This document shows positions 23,955-32,210 of a stretch of DNA of 64,000 nt, in pieces. The stretch is from Ga0077555 sp963746315 (GTDB lineage Bacteria > Pseudomonadota > Alphaproteobacteria > Rhizobiales > Hyphomicrobiaceae), in NCBI GenBank assembly GCA_963746315.1, contig CAVVAR010000005.1:248001-312000 (forward strand). The letters are read 5' to 3'. Position 1 is the first letter of the stretch. Each line of letters starts with the position of its first letter. Under the pieces are notes generated by a model. That model did no database searches, was not told the origin of the DNA, and was given only the letters and a program-made list of their open reading frames with translations. The position numbers were made by a program, and so were the translations under genes.

Positions 23955-24947
23955 ATGCGCATGGCGAGATGTCATACTGGTTGTGGGCGCTGGCTGGGGT
24001 TTCTGCCCAGCATCGTGTTGCTCGCGGCGACGCTCGTCGTGTGCGGCTGGACGTCTCCGGCAGAGGCCGCGATCCGGTTCAAACGCACGGGGGAAGCGAC
24101 GCTCGGGGGAGCGGATGCGCTCGCGGGCGTGCGCGAGGTGTGCGAGCTCGACCGGCACCGTGTCTGGGTGGACGTCGAGGGGCGCGGCGATTGCGTGGCG
24201 TTCTATCCGACGCAGGATGTCAGTGGTGCCACTCAGGCGGTGTTCTATTTCGAGGGGGACATTCCGCCGAGCTACCGCAACAACCGGCAGAGGCTGGGCG
24301 GGCACCTGACGTCGCTGCGACGTTCGCTGGAGATTCTCGCCAAGGCCTATAAGGTTCCCTACGTGCTCGTGGCCCGGCCGGGGACTTTCGGATCGACAGG
24401 AAGCCATGCGGACCGGCGCAAGGTGCGCGAATATCTCGTCATGCGGGAGGCGGTCGACGCGATCCGGCGGGGGCTGGGGCTCGAGCGGGTCTCGCTCGCC
24501 GGGCAATCGGGTGGCGCGACCATCGCGGGAGCCTTGCTGACGCTGGGGCTTGCGCGCGTCAGCTGCGTAACGCCGGCCTCCGGCGGCTACGATCTCACCG
24601 CAATGCTCGACTGGCATTCCTCGCGGCAGGGCATCGTCGGAAACCATCGCGAGCATCCGGCCTCGCTTTCGGAGAGCTTCAACGTGATGGACCGCATCGG
24701 CGGTGTGGAGCGCGATGCGCGGCGGCGCGTCTTCATCATCGGCGATGTGGCGGACAAGGTGACGCCGTTTGTCCAGCAAAAGCGCTTTGCCGAGCGATTG
24801 AGTGCCAATGGTCACCACGCGGAAATGATCGAAGCCAAGGGCCGCGGCGCCGACCATCACGGGTTGTCATTCACGTCGCTCAAAATCGCGGGACTCTGTG
24901 CGACGGGAGCCACCGACGACGAGATCCGCCGCGCAGCCACCAAGTAA
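23955..24947 (+). CDS. Secreted alpha/beta-hydrolase
   Basis: A 330-residue exported hydrolase. The N-terminus has a positively charged start, the hydrophobic FLPSIVLLAATLVVCGW and an Ala-rich cleavage region (SPAEAA). The nucleophile elbow is LAGQSGGATIAGALL (Ser), and FIIGDVADKVTPFVQQKRFA followed by GADHHGLSF supply the acid and histidine of the triad. Substrate unknown; esterase or peptidase are both possible. Two ATGs two codons apart are possible starts. Confidence 0.82.
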   Translation: MRMARCHTGCGRWLGFLPSIVLLAATLVVCGWTSPAEAAIRFKRTGEATLGGADALAGVREVCELDRHRVWVDVEGRGDCVAFYPTQDVSGATQAVFYFEGDIPPSYRNNRQRLGGHLTSLRRSLEILAKAYKVPYVLVARPGTFGSTGSHADRRKVREYLVMREAVDAIRRGLGLERVSLAGQSGGATIAGALLTLGLARVSCVTPASGGYDLTAMLDWHSSRQGIVGNHREHPASLSESFNVMDRIGGVERDARRRVFIIGDVADKVTPFVQQKRFAERLSANGHHAEMIEAKGRGADHHGLSFTSLKIAGLCATGATDDEIRRAATK

Positions 24948-24960
24948 AGCAAAACGCCAA

Positions 24961-24990
24961 CGGCCCAGGCTGGAGGAAGCCTGGGCCGCC
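24961..24990 (-). terminator. Likely rho-independent terminator for the small repeat-protein gene
   Basis: CGGCCCAGGC and GCCTGGGCCG form a perfect 10-bp stem with an eight-base loop plus flanking pairs; on the minus strand it is followed by TTGGCGTTTTGCTTT. It lies just after the stop of the gene at 25013-25276 and between two converging genes. Confidence 0.7.
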
Positions 24991-25012
24991 GGATGCCGAC
25001 GATAGATAGGCG

Positions 25013-25276
25013 TTACTCGCCGGCGTGGTCGAAGGGTGAGCCGCCGGTGTCGGTCGCGGCGCGGGGTGCCGAGTCGCGGAGGCTATCGAAGGTCGAGCGC
25101 GGGGCGCTGTCCCGGAGGTCGTCGAAGGCCGAGCGGGGGGCACTGTCGTTGATCCCGTCGAACACCGAACGGGGGGCCGTCTGGCCGAGGTCGGTGAAGT
25201 AGCCGTCGGTAACGCGAGCCTGAGCGGCTCCGGCAAGAAGGCCGAGGGCGACGAGGGTGGCTGCGAAGGTCTTCAT
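25013..25276 (-). CDS. Small secreted protein with DSAPRSxFD repeats
   Basis: An 87-residue protein with a signal peptide (MKTFAATLVALGLLAGAAQA) and then four imperfect 13-residue repeats: GQTAPRSVFDGIN, DSAPRSAFDDLR, DSAPRSTFDSLR and DSAPRAATDTG. The DNA shows the same duplications. A good SD (AAGGAG) lies before the ATG. I recognise no family. The repeats may bind a partner or the envelope; a position 200 bases from the sortase gene in the same direction may or may not be meaningful, since it has no sorting signal. Confidence 0.75.
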   Translation of the reverse strand: MKTFAATLVALGLLAGAAQARVTDGYFTDLGQTAPRSVFDGINDSAPRSAFDDLRDSAPRSTFDSLRDSAPRAATDTGGSPFDHAGE

Positions 25277-25472
25277 GGCATTGCTCCTTGATCATTCGTT
25301 CTGCCGCGGGCCGCGTTGATCGCGCCTCGCGGTGGGCGTCGTTGCGCCGTGTCCCCTATATGTCGCGCCGCGCCACGGTTGGTAGGGGACCTCGCGGCGC
25401 TGTGAAGAGTGTTGAAAGGGCTCTCGATTTTGGGATGGTGCCATGCACTGCACGCATGCGGCTCGGCCGCGT

Positions 25473-26120
25473 CTAGTCGGTTGCCGTGGCGTGTACGAGG
25501 TAGCGCAGGGGGCCGGGCGTGCGGGCGTCGAAAGGCCAGCAGGTGGCCAGGACGAGGTGGCGGCCCGGCGCCGCCGGGTCGAGGCCCGACTGGTCCCAGG
25601 GCGTGACCGAGGTGTGTGAGACGCGGAAGCGCTGGATGCTGCGATCGGCGCGGGTGACCTCGATCAGGTCTCCGGGTGTCACGTGGCGCAGGAACGCGAA
25701 GTGCGTGTCGCGGTGGGCGGCATAGACGGTCGTGCCGGGCTCGCCCGGCTCCGGCGTGCGGGGGAGATGACCGGGACCGAAGGCGAGGGCCTGACCACTG
25801 GACCCCGACAGGGCGATGATCGAGGCGCCGAGCCTTGGGACGGCGATGCGGGCAACGGGCCACGTATCGGCCCAGCTCCATGGTTTCACCGCGGCTCCGG
25901 TGGCGAGGCTTGCCGTGAAGGCGCGCTCGAGGAGCACCTGCGCGAGGAGAGCCTTGGCGTGGATGTAGACGCCCTGGCCAGTGAGGATCAGCCCACCGGC
26001 GAACAGCAGGGCGGCGAGGGCGAGGCGTGGCGACGGGCGCCCGATGGGAAAAACGGTCATGTCGGCGGGGCTCGCGTGAACGAGGGTGCGGGGCGCGGGG
26101 CCCCGCACCGGGATTGTCAA
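25473..26120 (-). CDS. Class GN sortase (proteobacterial sortase)
   Basis: A protein of up to 215 residues with an N-terminal membrane anchor (about 32-52) and a sortase domain. TVYAAHRDTHFAFLRHV carries the catalytic His136, VLATCWPF the nucleophile Cys194, and TPGPLRYLVHA the arginine (206). Class GN sortases occur in Gram-negative bacteria with a single partner protein. The likely start is a TTG overlapping the stop of the partner gene (TTGA); an ATG 20 codons on is also possible. It would cleave the LPATAT-type signal of the partner. Its job in Gram-negative cells is not established. Confidence 0.9.
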   Translation of the reverse strand: MTIPVRGPAPRTLVHASPADMTVFPIGRPSPRLALAALLFAGGLILTGQGVYIHAKALLAQVLLERAFTASLATGAAVKPWSWADTWPVARIAVPRLGASIIALSGSSGQALAFGPGHLPRTPEPGEPGTTVYAAHRDTHFAFLRHVTPGDLIEVTRADRSIQRFRVSHTSVTPWDQSGLDPAAPGRHLVLATCWPFDARTPGPLRYLVHATATD

Positions 26121-28513
26121 CGCCGGCGACGAGCGGCCGGTAGGCGACCGCGCGCGGCGAGTGCCAGCGCGCCGAGCAGAAGCGCGAGGCCGGCCAGCAA
26201 GCGAAGCTCGGCATCCGTGGCCGTCGCGGGTAGCGGCACGGGCTGGCTGACGCTCTGAGTGACGACGCGTGGCTGCGTGCGCGCCGGAGTGGCGGCGGCG
26301 AGCCGGGTCGCGGTCGGGGTCACTTTTCCCTCGACGCGGGCGTCCTGTTGCAACCCGGGTGCGCGCTCAGCACGGATCTCGCGCGGTTGCTGGAGCGGGC
26401 GCGGGCCGAACACCTTGTCGAAGTCCCAGCCGGCGGGGAGATTGAGCGGGATGTCCGAGCGGGCGAGCGGCTGGCCCGGCGCGCGGCTCACCTCCTGATC
26501 GATGGCAACGAGGCTCGTCAGGCGGCTCACCAGATGGTGCTCGAGGGCCAAGGCCAGAATCGCCTTGTCGGCCTCGGCGGGCGTCAGGCTGCGCAAGGTC
26601 TTGGCAACCTCGGCGTCGGCGATCTTGCGGCGGGCCCAGAGCTTGGAGAGGCCCGTGCCTTGGGCGGCGTTGGTCAGCGGCAGGGTGACGATCCACGGCT
26701 GATCGCCGATGGAGCCCTTGATCTCGAGCGTGCCGCCGGGGCGTGCGAGCTTGGCGGCGACAACGAGAGGCTCGCCCTTGTGAAGGTCCGGCAGGAGGCC
26801 CGGCGTCGCGTCGGCGGCATTGTCGCCGAAGCGGGCGGAGAGCCCCGTCACGACGGGTGCCTCGAGCTTCTCGAAGAGCGCGCGCATGCGCTCCTGGACC
26901 TCGGCGACGGCGCCGATGTGGGTGAAGGTGCCGCGACCCAGCTCGGCGGCGCGGGTCATCAGGTAGCTGTTCGGGGCCGAGCCGATGCCGACAGTAAAGA
27001 CGCGCGAGCGCCCGCGCCGGGCGGCGATGGTGTCGAGCAACTGGTGCTCGTTGCCGAGGGCGCCGTCGGTGAGAAAAACGATTTGGCGGAGGTGCGTGGT
27101 ATCAGCCGGAGCGTTGTCGACGAGTGCGGCCTCGAGGGCGGGAAGCATCTCGGTGCCACCGGTCGCCTGGAGCGCGCCGACGAAGGACATGGCGCGGGCG
27201 ATGCTGCCCTGGTCGACGCCGACGGGTGACGAAAAGAGCGCGTCCATGGTGTGATTGAAGCGGATGACGTTGAAGCGATCGCTGGGTTTGAGGCGCTGCA
27301 GCGCGAAGGCGAGACTGGCCTTGGCCTGGCCGATGGAGGTGCCGCCCATGGAGCCGGAATTGTCGATGACGAGGATGATCTCGCGCGGGCGGCGCTCGGT
27401 TGTCTCGGCCGAGAGGCTTGGGGGCGTGACGAAGGCGAGCACGTACTCGGAGCCGGCGACCGTCTCGCGGAACAGGCCGACAGCGGGGGCCTTGGAGGCG
27501 GCGGGCTTCCAGGTCAACTCGAAGTCGCGATCGGCCGGCACCGCGCCGGTGTCGAGGGTGACTATGCGGGAGGTCTCGTCAGGCTGCTCGGTCTTGACGG
27601 TGTGATAGCGGCTCGTCACGTCGCCGAGTGGAAAGCCGGCGGCAAGGCGAACCTTGATCGTGACGGGGTTCGATGGCGCTGCCTCGCGGGGGTCGATATA
27701 GCCGGGCTCGATGCGGGCGCGATCGGGAACCGGGTCGTCGACGGCGCGGCCCCATCCGTCGGCGCCGAGGTCGACGGTCTGCACCAGCGGCTTCGGATTG
27801 TATCGCGGGGCGACGACGAGAGGCAGGCGGAGTGAATATCCGGTGCCCGTTCGGCGGACCGGCTCCTGGTACTCGATCTGGACAACGACAGTCTCGCCAG
27901 GGCCGATATTGGCGACCGAATTGGTGAAGATGTTGGGCCGCTCCTGCTCGACCAGGGCCGCCTTCTTGCCTTCGGCCTTGGCCTGCTCGAAGGCGGCCTT
28001 GGCGGCGGCGCGCTCCTTGATCGATCCGATGACGACGCGCTCGCCGATGACCATCCTGAGGCTGTCGACGGCGGCGCCCTCGGGCAGGGGATAGACGTAG
28101 ACCGCCTCGACGTGGGTCGCGGCAGGGTTGTGGAACATCTGAGTGACCCGGGTGCGCGCGGTCGGGCCGCTGACGGTGATGTCGTAGTCGGTGCCGAGGC
28201 GTGTCGCCTCGACGAGCGCACCGTCCTCGCGGCGGACGAGCAGGGCGCCTGAGCGCATGTCGCTCGGCCGGGTGGATTTCAGGGCCGACATCGGGGGAAC
28301 GAGCGCCGGGGTTGGGGATGCGGTTGCCGGGGCGGTCACGGGTGCGGTCGGGGCCTCTGCCCGCGCCGGATGGAGACTGGCCACGGCGACGCCGGTGGCG
28401 ATCCCAAGCGCCAGGAGGGTGCGCGTTACCCCGGCCGCAGCCGTTCGCTCAGCTCGGGCGCCAAGTCCAGATGATCGCCTCTGGGGCGACCCTTCACCAA
28501 TCGTCTCAAGCAT
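26117..28513 (-). CDS. Sortase target protein with VIT and von Willebrand A domains
   Basis: A roughly 798-residue exported protein. A signal peptide (TLLALGIATGVAVASLHPARA) is followed by a VIT domain (MFHNPAATHVEAVYVYPLPEGAAVDSLRM spans the hallmark) at about 75-260, a vWA domain with the MIDAS motif IILVIDNSGSMGGTS at about 370-560, and a C-terminal LPATAT motif, hydrophobic LLAGLALLLGALALAA and Arg-rich tail, i.e. a sortase sorting signal. This is the architecture of the proteobacterial sortase target family. It is cotranscribed with the sortase. AGGA lies five bases before the ATG chosen; other in-frame starts lie up to seven codons upstream. Confidence 0.92.
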   Translation of the reverse strand: MLETIGEGSPQRRSSGLGARAERTAAAGVTRTLLALGIATGVAVASLHPARAEAPTAPVTAPATASPTPALVPPMSALKSTRPSDMRSGALLVRREDGALVEATRLGTDYDITVSGPTARTRVTQMFHNPAATHVEAVYVYPLPEGAAVDSLRMVIGERVVIGSIKERAAAKAAFEQAKAEGKKAALVEQERPNIFTNSVANIGPGETVVVQIEYQEPVRRTGTGYSLRLPLVVAPRYNPKPLVQTVDLGADGWGRAVDDPVPDRARIEPGYIDPREAAPSNPVTIKVRLAAGFPLGDVTSRYHTVKTEQPDETSRIVTLDTGAVPADRDFELTWKPAASKAPAVGLFRETVAGSEYVLAFVTPPSLSAETTERRPREIILVIDNSGSMGGTSIGQAKASLAFALQRLKPSDRFNVIRFNHTMDALFSSPVGVDQGSIARAMSFVGALQATGGTEMLPALEAALVDNAPADTTHLRQIVFLTDGALGNEHQLLDTIAARRGRSRVFTVGIGSAPNSYLMTRAAELGRGTFTHIGAVAEVQERMRALFEKLEAPVVTGLSARFGDNAADATPGLLPDLHKGEPLVVAAKLARPGGTLEIKGSIGDQPWIVTLPLTNAAQGTGLSKLWARRKIADAEVAKTLRSLTPAEADKAILALALEHHLVSRLTSLVAIDQEVSRAPGQPLARSDIPLNLPAGWDFDKVFGPRPLQQPREIRAERAPGLQQDARVEGKVTPTATRLAAATPARTQPRVVTQSVSQPVPLPATATDAELRLLAGLALLLGALALAARGRLPAARRRR

Positions 28514-28715
28514 GATGATCCTGCTCCACATCAATCGCAGTTGCGCGTGCCCCGTCCGCGGCTCATGTTTTGCGCTTCGCGGTCAAAGGGATCGACGGGA
28601 AGGTTCGGCGAAAGGGGGCACGTTTCCGCCACGCGCCGGGTGGGCTCGCCCTTTCCGTGCCGCTATGTGAGGATTTGTACGGGGCGAAACCATCGATGCA
28701 GGGGCCCGACGCACC

Positions 28716-29495
28716 ATGCCGCCGTTGAGCGAGAGAAAGCTGTCCGAGGAGGCGTGCCAGGCCGCCGCTGCGCGCGTTGTGGAGGAAATCGCACGGCGGC
28801 GCATTTCGCGGCGACATCTGGCGGACCTGGCGCGGATCAGCCTTTCGACGCTCGAGAAAGCGCTTTCCGGACGCCGACCGCTGACGATCTCGACGCTGGT
28901 GAGACTGGAAGAAGCGCTGGGCATGTCGCTCAGGACCGCCAACGGGCAGGCGGTGGCGGTGGCCTCGGCAGGAGAGCCGATGAATGGCGTGGCACCGGAC
29001 GAGCTGGGCAGCTATGCGCGGCCCGCCGTGCAATGGATCGAGGGGACATATCTCACCCTTCGGCCGTCGTTCGGTAATCCGGCCGCGGTCTACGCATATT
29101 GCACGGAGATCCGCTGGGACGAGGCGCTGTCGATCCTGACGTTCCGCGAGCGGGAGCGGACCGACGAGGCCTTTACGCAATTCGGACAGGTGGCGGTGCC
29201 GAACCAGTCGGGGCACGTCTATCTCATCACCAACCGGCACGGTCAGCACCGGCTCATCACGGTCTCGCGGCCGACCATCGCGGGCGAGATGCACGGCATC
29301 CTCGCCACTCTCCGGGTGGGGCGCGGCTCACAGCTGACGCCGGTCGCAGCACCGATCGTGCTCGTGCCGATCCGTGAAAGCGGCGCTGTGCCGGCTTTCG
29401 GACAGATTGCGCCGGGGCATGCGGCCTTCGACGGCTACAAGACCCTCCTGGCGCGCACGACCGCGGACGATTTCGCGGTGCTGATGGGGGGATGA
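28716..29495 (+). CDS. XRE-type HTH transcriptional regulator with a C-terminal domain
   Basis: A 259-residue regulator. The helix-turn-helix lies at about 20-65 (RRISRRHLADLARISLSTLEKALSG then RRPLTISTLVRLEEALG). The C-terminal 170 residues (GTYLTLRPSFGNPAAVYAYCTEI, GHVYLITNRHGQHRLITVSRP) form a conserved sensory domain seen in alphaproteobacterial XRE regulators; its ligand is unknown. The stop overlaps the start of the downstream hydrolase gene, so the two are coupled. Confidence 0.85.
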   Translation: MPPLSERKLSEEACQAAAARVVEEIARRRISRRHLADLARISLSTLEKALSGRRPLTISTLVRLEEALGMSLRTANGQAVAVASAGEPMNGVAPDELGSYARPAVQWIEGTYLTLRPSFGNPAAVYAYCTEIRWDEALSILTFRERERTDEAFTQFGQVAVPNQSGHVYLITNRHGQHRLITVSRPTIAGEMHGILATLRVGRGSQLTPVAAPIVLVPIRESGAVPAFGQIAPGHAAFDGYKTLLARTTADDFAVLMGG

Positions 29496-30157
29496 CGAGG
29501 CAGGCTCATGGCGTGGGCCGCGGAGCAAGTGAGGCAGTCTTGGAAGAGCAAGTCAGGTTTCCGGTCGGCAGCATCATGCTCGAGGGGTTGCTCTCGCTGC
29601 CGGGGCAGCCAGCGAAAGTCGGCGTCGTGGTCTGCCATCCTCATCCGCTGCGGGGCGGGGAGATGCGGAACAACGTCGTGGAGGCTCTGGTCGGGCGCTT
29701 TCAGGAGCACCGCTGCGCGACGCTCAGGTTCAACTTCCGTGGCGTCGGCGACAGCGGCGGCGAGCACGGGGAGGGCATCGCCGAGGTCGACGACGTGAAG
29801 GCGGCTGTCGGCCATCTGCTCAGCCGGCAGGCGTGCGAGACCGTGGTCGTGGCAGGCTACTCGTTCGGCTCGATGGTGGGCTTGAAGGCGGGATCAGAGG
29901 ACGAGCGCGTCACGGCGCTGATCGGGGTGGCGCTGCCGATCGCGATGCGTGATGCGAATTTTCTCCAAGGCGTGACGAAACCGAAGCTGCTGGTCAGTGG
30001 CGATCGGGACGATTTCTCGCCCGTGGCGCGGCTGGAAGAGCTCGTCGCGCGGCTGCCCGAGCCAAAGCAACTGGTCATCGTCAGGCATGCCGATCACTTC
30101 TTCAGGGGCCTCGAGAACGACGTTGCGGACGCCGCGGCGCGATTTCTCGAGTTGTGA
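29492..30157 (+). CDS. Alpha/beta-hydrolase (YsgA/dienelactone hydrolase-like)
   Basis: A 221-residue cytosolic alpha/beta-hydrolase. VVVCHPHPLRGGEMRNNVV opens the core, FNFRGVGDSGGEHGEG gives the oxyanion region, VVAGYSFGSMVGL is the nucleophile elbow (Ser), and LLVSGDRDDFSPVARL with VRHADHFFRGLE supplies Asp and His. Proteins of this group lie in many alphaproteobacteria and their substrates are unknown. It begins inside the stop of the XRE regulator gene (ATGA), so probably autoregulated together with it. Confidence 0.88.
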   Translation: MTRQAHGVGRGASEAVLEEQVRFPVGSIMLEGLLSLPGQPAKVGVVVCHPHPLRGGEMRNNVVEALVGRFQEHRCATLRFNFRGVGDSGGEHGEGIAEVDDVKAAVGHLLSRQACETVVVAGYSFGSMVGLKAGSEDERVTALIGVALPIAMRDANFLQGVTKPKLLVSGDRDDFSPVARLEELVARLPEPKQLVIVRHADHFFRGLENDVADAAARFLEL

Positions 30158-30286
30158 ACGCCAAGGGCTGGCAATTCGGCAGATCGCCGGCGTTGGCCGG
30201 CACGGATTGACCGTGCCTGCGTCGTCATCGCGGCGATGCCTGTCGTAGAATTGCCATTCTTGCTCGTCTTGGCTGATCGGTCAGAA

Positions 30287-30306
30287 TGCCTGTCGCGGGA
30301 CAGGCA
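30287..30306 (+). promoter_or_regulatory. Short perfect hairpin in the leader of the OmpA-family gene
   Basis: TGCCTGTC and GACAGGCA pair perfectly around GCGG, 20 bases before the AGGAG site. It could be an mRNA leader structure or an operator; nothing further supports a role. Confidence 0.35.
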
Positions 30307-30338
30307 CAACTCTCGTCCGCCATCGAGGAGACGTGCTC

Positions 30339-32123
30339 GTGCCAAATCATCACCGCGCCCGGGGGCGCGCGAGATCGCAAGCCTCGTTCGGCGTCGCGCT
30401 GCTTGGAGCCTGCCTGCTGGCTGCGCCGGCTGCGGCCCAGGCGCCGCTCTCGAAAGAGGACGAGGCCAAGCTCAAGCAGCGTGGTCAACAGCAGGGGCCG
30501 CGCCGGCAAGGTGAGCCGCAGAGGGGAGCACCGCCGCCGGGGCAACCGGGCGCCCCTCGCGGAGGTCCTCCGGCACCACCGCCGGGGGCAGGCCGATCGG
30601 CAAGGCCGCCTCCCGGTGGGCCTCCTGGAGGGCTAGCGAGACCGCGCCAGATCGAGCCGCCGCGCGGTGCCGATAATGCGATCCGGAGGTTGCCGCCGGG
30701 CGCGCCGGGATCGCGACCCGTTGTCGGCTCCCCGCCAGTACAAATTCCGCCGGGCACGCCTCCCGGTGTACGACAGGCGGTGCCACCACCTGGGCAGCCA
30801 CCGCGCGTCGTCGCGCCCCAGAACGTGCCGTCGGCGCCCGGCGATCAGCGTGGACGATCGCGGCAGCAACCGCCGTCGCCCGCAGGCATCGCGAAACCGT
30901 CCGTGGTTCCGCAGCTCGAGCCCGGCATCAGGCAGCGCGGATCATCTCCAGCCGCGGGTACTGTGCCGCCGCCAGGGTCGCCGCCGCCAGGTCAAAGATC
31001 GGATCGCTTCAGGCCCGGTGGTCCGGATGCACGGCCGCCCGGCGACGGCCGGCTGTCGCGACCGGATCCGCGCGGGCAGCGTTCGCCTCCGCCACCCGGC
31101 GTTCCGCCACCACCGCCGCGTGGTGCTCCCGTCATCGGTGCTCCCGTGGTTGGCGGACCGGTGGTCGGCGCTCCCGCCCCGCGTCCTCTGGCCGGACCGC
31201 GACGGATCGATCAAATCAGGCGGGGCCGCGTCGAGACGGTCGGCAAGTCCGGAGCACGGATCATCCAGGAGCCGGGCAACCGCGTCATCGTCCGGCAGAA
31301 CAACCGCAGCATCATCACGCGCAACGAGACCAGCGTAATCAACACGTTCGCTCCGGGCGCCAAGAGCAACCGGCGCCGGGACGGCATCACGGAGACGGTC
31401 TACGCGCGCCCCGGTGGCATTCGCGTCTATTCCGAGACCGACCGGCAGGGCCGACTGCTGCGGCGCTACCGGCGCGATGCGTCCGGACGTGACGTGATCC
31501 TCGTCGACAACCGCCGCTTTTATCGCCGCCTCGCGGTGGGTGCGGGGATCGGCGTGCTCGCGGCAGCAGCGATCGTGGCGCTGGCACCGCCGGCACACTC
31601 GCTGCCGCGCGAGAAGTACATCGTCGACTACGTGGATGCGAGCGACGAGGACGTCTACGAGACGATCACGGCGCCGCCGGTCGAGCGGCTCGAGCGAACC
31701 TACTCGCTCGACGAGATCCGCTACAGCGAGAGCGTCCGTGCCCGCATGCGTCGCATCGATCTCGACAACATCACGTTCGAGACCGGCTCGTTCGACGTCA
31801 CGCCGGACCAGTACGGCAAGCTCGAGCGGATCGCGCGGGCCATCGGCCGGGCGATCGACGCCGATCCGTCAGAGGTCTTCTTCATCGAGGGTCATACCGA
31901 TGCGGTCGGCTCGGAGGAGGACAACTTGAGCCTGTCCGACCGCCGTGCGGAGTTGGTCGCGCGCATCCTCGTCGAGCAGTTCAGCATTCCGATCGAGAAC
32001 CTGGTCACGCAGGGCTATGGCGAGCAGCATCTGAAGATCGAGACCGACGGACCCGAGCGGGTCAACCGCCGCGTCTCCATGCGCCGCATCACGCCGCTTC
32101 TAAGCCGCAACAACGCGGACTGA
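30339..32123 (+). CDS. OmpA-family protein with long proline/glycine-rich N-terminal region
   Basis: A roughly 594-residue exported protein. A signal peptide (FGVALLGACLLAAPAAAQA) leads into about 250 residues rich in Pro, Gly, Arg and Gln (PGQPGAPRGGPPAPPPG-like), then a basic region with a hydrophobic stretch near 400 (LAVGAGIGVLAAAAIVALAPP). The C-terminal 120 residues are an OmpA-like peptidoglycan-binding domain: ITFETGSFDVTPDQYGKLERI, FFIEGHTDAVGSEEDNLSLS and RRAELVARILVEQF. AGGAG lies eight bases before the second GTG, preferred over the GTG two codons upstream, which is too close. It probably links the outer envelope to peptidoglycan. Confidence 0.88.
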   Translation: MPNHHRARGRARSQASFGVALLGACLLAAPAAAQAPLSKEDEAKLKQRGQQQGPRRQGEPQRGAPPPGQPGAPRGGPPAPPPGAGRSARPPPGGPPGGLARPRQIEPPRGADNAIRRLPPGAPGSRPVVGSPPVQIPPGTPPGVRQAVPPPGQPPRVVAPQNVPSAPGDQRGRSRQQPPSPAGIAKPSVVPQLEPGIRQRGSSPAAGTVPPPGSPPPGQRSDRFRPGGPDARPPGDGRLSRPDPRGQRSPPPPGVPPPPPRGAPVIGAPVVGGPVVGAPAPRPLAGPRRIDQIRRGRVETVGKSGARIIQEPGNRVIVRQNNRSIITRNETSVINTFAPGAKSNRRRDGITETVYARPGGIRVYSETDRQGRLLRRYRRDASGRDVILVDNRRFYRRLAVGAGIGVLAAAAIVALAPPAHSLPREKYIVDYVDASDEDVYETITAPPVERLERTYSLDEIRYSESVRARMRRIDLDNITFETGSFDVTPDQYGKLERIARAIGRAIDADPSEVFFIEGHTDAVGSEEDNLSLSDRRAELVARILVEQFSIPIENLVTQGYGEQHLKIETDGPERVNRRVSMRRITPLLSRNNAD

Positions 32124-32151
32124 CCGGAGCTGGCGTGCAGACGGAATGATG

Positions 32152-32181
32152 AAGGCCGCTGAGGGAAACCTCAGCGGCCTT
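32152..32181 (+). terminator. Rho-independent terminator of the OmpA-family gene
   Basis: AAGGCCGCTGAGG at 32152-32164 pairs perfectly with CCTCAGCGGCCTT at 32169-32181 around a GAAA tetraloop. Flanking A and T bases make it usable in both directions, including for the converging aminotransferase gene. Confidence 0.85.
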
Positions 32182-32210
32182 TGCTCTTGCAGGGGAAGGG
32201 TCGAAGCAGA

